Positions 20,101 through 26,713 of a stretch of DNA of 26,713 nucleotides are shown here, piece after piece. Under the pieces are notes generated by a model. The model was given only the letters and a program-made list of their open reading frames with translations. It was not told the origin of the DNA and searched no databases. Positions within the stretch are counted from its first letter, which is position 1; each line of letters starts with the position of its first letter. The stretch lies in NCBI GenBank assembly GCA_032718475.1, contig JAUCBJ010007722.1, forward strand, positions 1-26,713, written 5' to 3'. The DNA is from Nemertoderma westbladi. Its lineage: Eukaryota; Xenacoelomorpha; Nemertodermatida; Nemertodermatidae. Both the position numbers and the translations under genes were made by a program.

Positions 20101-21922
20101 ATACGGCGCCGAACACTTCTCAAAGACTATACTTTACTGAAAGACACATTTTCTCTCGTTTTCATTATATACCTAACTTTTCAATCTATTTATTACAAAT
20201 ACCTTTTAAAGAAACCTGAATGTAGATGGAAATGTTTGGAAATTTCATATAGATTTTCCGATTAAACATTTTAATAATTATTTTATTTAGCACATTCTGA
20301 TAATATATAGTAAAACACAAGTAGAGTAAATACTAGAAACAAGGGATTCTTGTTTAGATGTGTTTAGGTGGTCTTGTCTTGACTCTTGTGGTCGTAACTA
20401 CGGATGAAATATACTTTTCCGGAAATTTCCTTGGAAAAGATATTTTTGGAAAACTCACATCCCTATATATATTAGACGTGGAAATTAGAAATTTGAAGCA
20501 TGTTCCTGTTTATATCAGTATAAAAATATCTGATCAAAAAATGCAAGAATAGAAAGTGAAAAAAAATAATTTCATAAGCTACAATAATTATTTATTACAT
20601 AGGAAAAAAAAATGTTCAACGTTTTTTCCTATGTAATACGTAATTTTATTCTTAAATTTGCACTTTTTTGTTGCTAAATTCTGTAATAAAACATAGCGAT
20701 ATACTACAGTACAGTTGAGTTACAAAATAAATTGAACTGTAGTATTTTACTATATTGCATCCATAGTTACTGCGATTCTAAATTATTGTACTCTTCAACT
20801 CCTGATGCTGCCTTACTCAATGTTAAATAATTTAGTGTTCTCGAATATTTATTACGTAACTAGAGAGCCGCTTAACTACATAAACCAATATTAGATATTG
20901 AGTTCCGTTTTGGTGTAGGCCACGCAGACACTAAGGTTTCAATAACTTTTGAGTGTGTGAATGGATTGAGCTCAAATTACTTTACCTTTTCTGCATACTT
21001 TTTATACATGTAATAAAATTTATAAAATCCCACCAAAAATATTTTACTTTACTTTTTTCGCCGGGAAAAAAAAGTAAAATCAACGCATTCCTATTAATTA
21101 CTTTTTTTCCCTATGGAAAAAAAGTGAAACTTTTTCTCCCGATTTTGGGGTATATATTCGAGCGAAAAGTGACAATTTAAGAATAAAAATATTTACTGTT
21201 TCTCACACTAACGTTTTTTTGTTTTTCATATATTTTGGGAAAAAAACGGCAAAATTCAAAATTGCCATGTTCGGTTTCAGTTCATTTCCGGTTCGGCTCC
21301 TCTATAGTTCGGTCGGTCCATACAGTTGCGGGGTCGTGTGGGCCTCCCTCCCCCTCCCCACCCCTAAATACGGCCCTGAACTAGATTCCCTGACACCATG
21401 CCAGCTACAACTACTCCCGGAATTCCATTAGAGCTTGATTTCCAGCATTTATTTTTACCTCTTTGGGTGGAGTCAATCTCTGTAGCACTAGTATCCGAGC
21501 TATTGATTATCTATTACGTTGAAATCCATTTAGGTTCTTATGCAGTACTGTGAGTATCTCTATAGTCAGTGCAGATCACTTTAACTATTAATTTATTCTT
21601 ATTATTCATGTCATAATAATTGAACAGTATTTTCCCGGTGGGCAACTTTATTACAGAGATTATTGATTATGAAGCATGAAGGAAGGTATTAGATAATTTT
21701 TAGTTAATGAAGTAGTATATTTGGTACGTTAAAAATTTGTATGTTTACTTAACAATTTTGAATTTGTTTTGGATTTTGTTTACTTATTTTCGTCGCAAAC
21801 TTATTATTAATAAATAATAAATATAAAAATAATAGAAAGTACTTACCTAGGGCTAGAAATTTGATGAGGTAATCATATTCTCCAGCAAGTCCATCGGACT
21901 GTGACAAATCTTTGTGAGACAT
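4864..21922 (-). CDS. RAB27: Rab27 small GTPase, complete four-exon coding sequence
   Basis: Joined coding exons, in transcript order: 21922-21847, 12300-12164, 5690-5436, 5100-4864 (76+137+255+237 = 705 nt, 234 residues plus stop). Seen in the translation: P-loop GDSGVGKTS (residues 26-34), switch [16 protein letters not shown] (48-62), WDTAGQERF (83-91), NKID (143-146), ETSA (171-174) and C-terminal MCTC (231-234). Rab27 proteins of vertebrates are about 218-221 residues; the extra length here is in the N-terminus and hypervariable tail. FREKRVV, the short insert before [13 protein letters not shown], and [13 protein letters not shown] mark Rab27 rather than Rab3 or Rab8. Rab27 is a geranylgeranylated GTP switch that tethers secretory or lysosome-related vesicles to effectors of the Slp, Slac2 and Munc13-4 type. 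All catalytic motifs are present and I see no frameshift. The genome carries transposons and satellites in both large introns. I cannot say whether it is nearer RAB27A or RAB27B; a single invertebrate Rab27 is expected. Confidence 0.95.
5101..5435 (-). other. Rab27 intron 3 (335 bp)
   Basis: Short phase-0 intron between the NKID and ETSA exons. AT-rich, with no repeat or open frame of note. Confidence 0.85.
5436..5690 (-). CDS. RAB27: Rab27 coding exon 3 (switch II to NKID)
   Basis: Encodes residues 72-156 from [20 protein letters not shown] through [15 protein letters not shown]. It contains the switch II DTAGQE with the catalytic Gln88, the Rab-family [16 protein letters not shown] segment and the guanine-specificity motif NKID (143-146). 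The acceptor is TACCTTTCAG just before 5690. I placed the donor at AAG|GTTAAT (5435). The alternative CAG|GTTTCC nine bases upstream would remove three residues. The chosen donor keeps the same number of residues as vertebrate Rab27 between NKxDL and the KYG/SYG stretch. Neither donor is a strong consensus, so the exact end is the least certain junction. Confidence 0.93.
7255..10135. repeat. intronic minisatellite, unit about 44 bp, more than 60 copies
   Basis: Each unit contains GTGTAGAGAGATATGTACTG, then TATCCACCCACACACCCGCG and GCTA. Length variants are seen: 48 bp (extra CCCA), about 52 bp (GTGTAGACTGTAGAGAG), 42 bp, and ones with GAGACATATG. The variants recur in mixed order, for example the extra CTGTAG form at about 7580, 7805, 8030, 8490, 8535, 9085 and 9670, which suggests block (higher-order) duplication. 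Almost every unit has CCGCGG. The array begins at CAGTAGTGTAG and ends at CCACCCACACACAG. It lies wholly inside Rab27 intron 2. Long minus-strand open frames here come from the repeat itself and are not genes. Confidence 0.97.
10518..10572. repeat. (TCG/TTG)n microsatellite
   Basis: Runs of GTC triplets with interspersed GTT, at the left of the duplicated repeat element. A shorter version recurs at each 315-bp copy junction (about 10873-10885 and 11188-11199). Confidence 0.9.
11400..11424 (+). repeat. poly-G tract of 25
   Basis: Uninterrupted G run inside a decayed repeat unit. In neighbouring units the same place reads only TTTGTGGGG or TTTGTGGAGG, so the run expanded here or its length is a sequencing artefact. 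It also creates a spurious Gly-rich open frame (11261-11623). Confidence 0.9.
12164..12300 (-). CDS. RAB27: Rab27 coding exon 2 (P-loop and switch I)
   Basis: Starts after a TTCATCGCAG acceptor and ends at a consensus donor CAA|GTAAGT (12163-12158). It opens with GT of the split Gly codon (phase 1) and encodes residues 26-71. The nucleotide-binding P-loop GDSGVGKT (26-33) and switch I with Thr50-Thr51 in FITTVGIDF are intact. The residues [20 protein letters not shown] are nearly identical to known Rab27. The last part, HRMPVIDGQ, covers the Rab27-specific loop before HLQLWDTAG and is divergent. The exon ends in phase 0, matching the next exon. Confidence 0.95.
13510..13711. mobile_element. 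MITE with GGGTTGGTGC termini
   Basis: The ends read ATAGGGTTGGTGC and its reverse complement, flanked by TA on both sides (13508-13509 and 13712-13713). A second inverted block inside (GGTGCCCTGAATCGAGT, then GGGGTGTGTTTTTTGTAAAAA, against its complement at about 13610-13660) makes most of the 202 bp foldable. TA duplications suggest a Tc1/mariner-like source, but the short termini make this tentative. Non-coding. Confidence 0.75.
14500..16160 (+). repeat. about 147-bp tandem repeat array in Helitron 1
   Basis: Core positions (CCGCTAG or variants) fall near 14644, 14790, 14936, 15083, 15230, 15377, 15524, 15672, 15826 and 15972. The spacing is 146-148 bp, with one of about 154. The 15083/15377 and 15230/15524 units are more alike to each other than to neighbours, so a 294-bp dimer was duplicated. 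Confidence 0.92.
16377..16414 (+). terminator. Helitron copy 1 3'-terminal hairpin
   Basis: CTAGAAAGCCGTGGCCC, GAA loop, GGGCCACGGGCTTTCTAG: a 17-bp stem with one bulged G, ending in CTAG. In Helitrons such a hairpin acts as the rolling-circle termination signal. Confidence 0.85.
17210..18420 (+). repeat. 146-bp tandem repeat array in Helitron 2
   Basis: Cores near 17225, 17371, 17517, 17664, 17810, 17956, 18102, 18248 and 18388. Spacing is 146 or 147 bp until the last unit (140). The unit is homologous to that of copy 1 but has its own words (CTTGGTAGGCATCTACTACA, AACATCTTCTCCAACTTTGT). Most cores read CCGCTAGAGGGCG; some are decayed. Confidence 0.92.
18570..18607 (+). terminator. Helitron copy 2 3'-terminal hairpin
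   Basis: CTAGAAAGCTGTGGCCC, GAA loop, GGGCCACAGGCTTTCTAG. It differs from the copy 1 hairpin by C to T in one arm and G to A at the paired base of the other, so pairing is kept. Confidence 0.85.
18608..19150. other. gene-free intronic DNA
   Basis: Nothing definite. The plus-strand open frame at 18664-18912 (…[17 protein letters not shown]…) lacks a recognised domain. 18680-18790 may be an old repeat. Confidence 0.35.
19160..19215 (-). mobile_element. tRNA-derived SINE remnant
   Basis: The minus strand reads TTTAGAGCGTGGGACTTGGA, then ATCTCTAGGTACC and GAGTTCAATCCCCCC. This resembles the second half of a D-arm, an anticodon arm and a T-arm; GAGTTCAATCC is close to the B-box consensus GGTTCGANTCC. 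The acceptor stem and A box are not recognisable, so it is not a functional tRNA gene. The body of the SINE is not delimited. Confidence 0.4.
19975..19998. repeat. 10-bp perfect inverted repeat, 4-nt loop
   Basis: TTGACCAGTA, loop AAGC, TACTGGTCAA in intron 1. Function unknown. Confidence 0.75.
20593..20638. repeat. 17-bp perfect inverted repeat, 12-nt loop
   Basis: TATTACATAGGAAAAAA (20593-20609) and its complement (20622-20638). It may be the folded core of a small AT-rich MITE, but no target duplication is evident. Confidence 0.75.
21847..21922 (-). CDS. RAB27: Rab27 coding exon 1 (start codon, N-terminus to first beta strand)
   Basis: Encodes residues 1-25, beginning [20 protein letters not shown] and continuing KFLAL; the [12 protein letters not shown] stretch matches the Rab27 N-terminus ([15 protein letters not shown] in vertebrates). 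The exon ends with the first base of a split Gly codon before a perfect GTAAGT donor (21846-21841). The start is the ATG at 21922-21920. An in-frame TAA lies at 21943-21941, seven codons upstream, with no AG acceptor between, so this ATG is the only in-frame choice without another splice. The N-terminal extension before EYDYL is longer than in vertebrates. It is too short for ORF callers. Confidence 0.92.
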
Positions 21923-24491
21923 GTGTAAGTAAATACCAATTTATCAGTTTTATTAATATAATAGTAGTAGTTGATAAGTTGTCAAATCATTTGCAGAGGA
22001 ATAGTTTTACACATTATGCTCCACATAATATCAAATTCAAAGCAGTAAGTCACATCATACTCATTGCAAACATGAGTCGATAATCAATATAAGTAGACAA
22101 ATAATAACCAAGTAAGCTGCAATAATATTAAATATGATGATGATCCTTCTAGAATTGAATTGTTTTTTTCATGAGAATTTTAAACAATTATTTCTTAACA
22201 CGTAACTTACTGTATCGCTTTTGCATAAAGCATGCCCATGCAGCATACTTTCTCTCTTGTACGATATAGTAATACCTATGTAGTATAACTCCACCCTGGT
22301 TAGATTAATAATATTGCACTTTAACCGGATTATTCACCCGGGCGGTGGACGGTACAGAATATGCTAATTATATACAAAATATAATTAGCATTGCATCGGC
22401 CACTTGATAATCAGTTGTTAGATAACAAGTAACATTTTATACAAAATCTAAATAAAACAATTACGTAAATCTCAACAGCTCATCAATATAATTATTGCAT
22501 CTATGTAATTACTGTAGAAATAGAATATATGATTATTATTATGCATTGCTACTATATTATTTCTATTTACATATTTATTGCTTTATTAATACGTATAAAT
22601 GGCCAGTTCGTTGTAAAAATAGTGAAAAGTGAAAGTACATAATAGTAAATGTATAAAGGTCTACAGATCAATTGAAGGACAGGCCTAATATTAATATTAT
22701 ACATTTAATTTTCCGTAAAAATCCAATAGGAAGGCATTCCAATGGAAAAAATAAGCACAAAACAATAAACTAAACACTTCGTAAGTTAAAAATGAACTTC
22801 GCATTGTGATTATAACGGTCGCACATTGTGATCTTATTTTACAACAAAATGTTGGCAATGATTACTTAGTTGTATTATATTGTGAATTGGGATACAATTT
22901 ATTGTTATCCTTAACATTTCCACTGACGTAATAAGTAGAACCAACTGATCCCCTGTATGGTTGGCAGGCTCACTTTGACATATACGGCTCTACAATGAAG
23001 ACTACCTCATGACCTCACTATCACAATACACACACACCGTCTTCATCTCTCCAAATACTTCCCCACAGGCGTAATCTCAAGTAGAAACGGGGGCTGCTTC
23101 TATTAAGACCAATATAGATAGCCTGTTGTGTTGATGGCGTAACTCATGATGTATTCAAGACCAATGAATGCTTACTCGAAACATGTATCCAGGTCGCAGG
23201 ACTTCCGAGGTTCCGACGTCTTCAGTGATCGCAAAGTCAACCTGTTGCTCACAGTGACTGGACCGGGTTACTATTCACAATACACACAACAGCATAATCT
23301 ATGTACCCATAGGCGTAGCCAGCATCTGGCCCCCTGGCTACGGCCATGACTGTGTTCATTTGTGAGGTAGTTTCATCACTGAGACACTCTCGCCTCGCCA
23401 CAAACAACCAACCCGAGAGATTGGAATTGTCCTCACGTCAGTCAGTCACTGCTTTCGTTACGTAAATTTTAAAAATTCCACTCAAATGTTATATTAGTTA
23501 TATAAATGGCAAAATTTAAACTCGTTATGCTTTCAAAATTGAGAGAATTACAAATGTAATCATATAATCAAACTATCTACGATAATATGATTAGCCTAAA
23601 CCTGTAAACAAAGTAGAACCGACATCTCAATTTAACAAATATATTTCTGTTGAATAGACATTGTTGAGGAACATTATGTTGGTTCTCCATAGTTGGATAA
23701 ATGTAATAGGCCTTCCACATATTATGGACTTCAACCAATGAGCGATCAATACTCTGAACACAGCTGGGATTAAGGGTTATTTACTGCATAACAGCAATCT
23801 ATCATAATAGTAAGGCGATGAATGCCTGCTTCACTAATGCGACAATAATAATTATGCACTTAAGCTCACAATTTTAATACGGCAGCATTTTTCGATTGTT
23901 CTACTGTATCCGTAACTCAGAAATAAATTACAACAGTGTATGATGTGGATCACAGAATAAATTACGGTGCAAATTGAACATTAATTAAAAAATGTTTGTA
24001 TACATGCGACTGAAATAGTCACAGATTCTAGCATTCTAAAGCATAATTGAATAATATGACCTATAATTTTTTATAAAATCGATCGTATATACACAATACA
24101 GTATCTACATAATATAAGTTTCAGTAGACGTACTTAGTGAGTAACAATAGGCACACGAATTATCTAAATATTGACATAATTATTTCAGTTTAATATTGGC
24201 AATCAAGTAGGCCTACTGTATATTATTTATATACATATGGGAGGTCATTGTACTTGTCGGATATAATACTACCAATACAACCTAAGATGGGCAATGACAA
24301 TGGGAGCATACACACTAAACACATTACAGTATACAGTACATTGTCCTGTCCTGTATCCTGTATGGGTGTGGTGTGGATGAGGGCTGATACTTGTTACTAT
24401 ACGTCTGAAATATTTATTATTAGTATTAATATTATGAGTGGCATTATGTGGCCTATGTAGCTGCGGAATCTAGTACCTTATTAGAGACCTC
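21923..24491. other. upstream flank of Rab27, no gene seen
   Basis: The 5' untranslated region and promoter must begin here, but I see no clear TATA-initiator pair or CpG island. The patch ACCCGGGCGGTGGACGG (about 22337-22353) is a small GC-rich island. An inverted repeat ATGCTAATTATAT/ATATAATTAGCAT sits at 22361-22391. Small open frames here lack domains. Confidence 0.45.
23306..23345. repeat. GTAGCCAG/CTGGCTAC inverted repeat, probable transposon end
   Basis: GTAGCCAG (23315-23322) and CTGGCTAC (23334-23341) flank CATCTGGCCCC. GGCGTAGCCAG is a frequent terminal word of small invertebrate repeats. The rest of the element is not evident. Confidence 0.4.
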
Positions 24492-24577
24492 GCCCACCCC
24501 CACCCACCCCCACCCACCCCCACCCACCCCCACCCACCCCCACCCACCCCCACCCCACCCCACCCCACCCGCCCCTC
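24492..24577. repeat. (CCCACCCCCA)n array, quadruplex-prone on minus strand
   Basis: A 10-bp C-rich unit repeated about five to six times, then CCCCA repeats. The minus strand has many GGG and GGGGG runs one base apart, which fits a G-quadruplex, and the plus strand fits an i-motif. It is about 2.6 kb upstream of the Rab27 start codon. Confidence 0.92.
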
Positions 24578-25377
24578 CAAATCTCATTTACTAAAAATCA
24601 GATACAACAACTATACAATAAAAGAACTAGAACTGAAATTTACACAATCTTCTTGGACGTAATTTATTTGTATAGGAATAATCCGTCAAGCAATAATTAC
24701 CGCATATTTTTAACGAATTCAAACTCAAAGAAGTAATACTCTATGCTTAAGGTGGGTGGAGTTGTAATTGCCAAAGTACTGTGTAATTAATAACGAAAGA
24801 AATGTCATACAGCCACTGCATGCATAGGCTAGTATGCACAAAGTGAACAAGGCTGCTACATCAGTCATCACATCCCAGTGGAAAAGGCCAACATTAACAT
24901 ATTGCATATAATTATTGTGGGTATTTCTCATTCAAACATTTAAATGGCTTGCAATGGGTGGGATTATTATTTATTTAAGAGGTTAATGATACGCGGCTTA
25001 TTGCTAAATTACCGCCGATGTATATCGCTATGTTTTATATCAGGATTAGTAACAAGATATTTTCAACGTATACAGTGATCCATCCTGTCGGTTAGAACGC
25101 ACACCGGACACGAAACGACCAAGTATGACATGAACTATCCGATTTCACCACAACACATGTCCCGGGAACCTGCCATGCAATCTATCCGCACCCGCCTCCG
25201 CGCGCATGTCTCAGAATCAACTCAACAACCAAATAGCCGCCCGAACAACTATAATCACGAGATTGAAAATGATTGAGAATCGAAATTCCTTCTTCACGAG
25301 GATTACAAATTTGAGATGTATGCACTTCATGAACAACTATGCCCCGCTGTAATTGGATTGAATATATAGCGGGACCC
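24578..25377. other. gene-free flank
   Basis: No supported gene. The patch at 25140-25250 is less AT-rich, with CCGCACCCGCCTCCGCGCGC (25187-25206), the closest thing to a GC-rich promoter-like spot in the upstream flank. Confidence 0.35.
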
Positions 25378-25780
25378 GGGGGGGTTCTTGTGCCGGGGGG
25401 GGGGGGGGGGGGGGTGGGCCGGGGCTGGTTTTGTTGTTTGGTTGGCGGTTATGGGGTCTGGGAAGGTATGGGGCTGGGAGGCTGTGACCAGAGAGAGTCA
25501 TAAGGGGGGGGGGGGGGGGGTGGGGGGTGTTCCCTGCAGGTTATGGGGCGATAAGGACAGTTGGGTGGGAATGTAGGGTTGGAATACTTTTTGCCAGGAA
25601 AAGTAGGATAGGAAGGCAGGTAAGAAGTGGGGAGGTGTTGGCGGGTAGGGTTGTGGGAGTACGTTTGTCGGGTATAGGGGAGGGTGGCAGGGTGATATAG
25701 GGTTGGTGGTTGGAGGATGGGAGTAGTGGGGGATGGGATTGCATTGCCTGGGTTGTCAGGAGTGTTAAATGTATTAAATT
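25378..25780 (+). repeat. G-rich low-complexity tract with two long poly-G runs
   Basis: Long G runs lie near 25396-25414 and 25506-25520. They are followed by about 250 bp in which GGG, GGGG and GGTTGG recur on the plus strand. Open frames on either strand here are low-complexity artefacts. Homopolymer lengths may be wrong in the assembly. Confidence 0.85.
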
Positions 25781-25807
25781 ATGTGAGGAAGTGATGGCCA
25801 ATATCAT

Positions 25808-26713
25808 TTAAATTTGCTCATTTTTCTACATTATCCATTCAGAATGTGTAACCATTTCTGTCTTTGTTATAGTTAATAAAATAAATCCCTTACTTAGTAT
25901 TATCTTACAACCTCCTTTCCTACACGGGGCTTCAATATCGATTTTGTTAATGAGGCGAAACCGCCATTGGTGATGACGTCATCATTTTTCCTGAAAACAT
26001 GTGTTACTGTACTGTATAATCAAATCCCTGATTAAATGTGTCGCTTAATTTGTTTTGTATGTAAGTCGGGTCGGGTCGCCTGTAAGAATCAATGACATTC
26101 GCCCTACAGTAATTACTGTATTTGCAAGGAAGATAAAAATGTATTTATCAACGCCGTAAGTCTTTGGTGGCTATAATAATAATATTATGTTTGTTTCATA
26201 CAGTAGGCCTACATAACTGCGGTAGGCCCTAATATGATTAATGACATGTGTGATCTAAGCTTTACAGGCTGTATGGTAGCTAATTCAACTGTAGGCCTAC
26301 TGTATGTGTACAGTATAGATGAGCAAAACAAAATTAAGAAAAAATATCAGTTGCACATATTAGAGTGTACTAGTACAGTAGGCCTTTCTTATTAATACGA
26401 TAAGTCCATGTCGGCTTGTGTGCCACTAAATCACGGCCATATGAAAACGTAAAGTAAAGTTTTCTTCGGCTGTTAGGCCAGGAATTACGCACATTATTTA
26501 CGACTTATTTCCAGTGCGGTCCCTCAGAACTATACTCCCAAGTGGAAACTGGTACTCATTTAGCTACCATGTAAGGATGCAAGACAACAGATGCGAACTG
26601 ACTAGTCCCTTTCAATCATACGCTTGCCGAATCGAAAATTGCCCTGGAAACCATCAGTCTATGCTGGGATAGAACTTTGTAGGACGAGTTTGTGTTACTG
26701 CAGAAATTGTTAC
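25808..26713. other. gene-free right edge
   Basis: AT-rich DNA with many CAGTAGGCCTAC and TACTGTA words (26100-26390). No gene or element ends recognised. Confidence 0.4.

Larger units (their letters stand above)
12301..21846 (-). other. Rab27 intron 1 (9.5 kb)
   Basis: Phase-1 intron between the N-terminal exon and the P-loop exon. It contains a MITE (13510-13711), two abutting Helitron-like elements (14261-18607), a tRNA-like SINE remnant near 19160-19215 and hairpins at 19975-19998 and 20593-20638. 12301-13507 and 13714-14260 are AT-rich with no feature I can support. 19216-21840 is also gene-free; 21030-21140 within it is a poly-A/poly-T-rich stretch of repeated TTACTTTTTT-like words. 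Confidence 0.85.

Noticed and set aside
25388-25807. Gly/Trp-rich and Pro/Ser-rich open frames on opposite strands
   Set aside because: They come from G-rich low-complexity DNA with uncertain homopolymer lengths.

Overview
The window looks like nuclear DNA from a marine invertebrate. It is AT-rich and intron-rich, full of transposon debris, and short palindromic words such as TACTGTA/TACAGTA and TAGGCCTA recur throughout. That word usage suggests an invertebrate deuterostome, perhaps an echinoderm. This is an impression, not a test. I see no prokaryotic operon, CRISPR array, rRNA or intact tRNA gene.

The only gene I can support is a complete coding sequence for the small GTPase Rab27, on the minus strand. 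It has four coding exons, at 21922-21847, 12300-12164, 5690-5436 and 5100-4864. They join in compatible phases (1, 0, 0) to give a 234-residue protein. It has the P-loop, the Rab27-type switch [18 protein letters not shown] and a C-terminal Cys-X-Cys prenylation motif. An in-frame stop lies seven codons before the start codon. The introns are about 9.5 kb, 6.5 kb and 335 bp, and most of the window is intron or flank.

Layout by region. 1-890: a 12-copy, 46-bp perfect tandem array running directly into the decayed 3' end of a non-LTR reverse transcriptase. 957-1528: an inverted-repeat DNA transposon remnant. 3871-4067: a MITE with 41-bp inverted repeats. 4864-5690: the last two Rab27 exons. 7255-10135 (intron 2): a minisatellite of more than 60 copies with a unit of about 44 bp. 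10440-11760 (intron 2): a repeat element with a recent 315-bp duplication. 12164-12300: the P-loop/switch I exon. Intron 1 holds a second MITE (13510-13711), two head-to-tail non-autonomous Helitrons (14261-16414 and 16415-18607), a tRNA-derived SINE remnant and several hairpins. Upstream of the gene are a C-rich quadruplex-prone array (24492-24577) and long G tracts (25378-25528).

The most interesting structure is the mobile DNA inside the Rab27 introns. Three elements carry arrays of a related unit with a spacing of about 146-147 bp. Each unit contains a short core that resembles the CTCF-binding consensus. The two Helitrons abut exactly, and their terminal hairpins differ by a compensatory base pair. 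I found no convincing new protein system.
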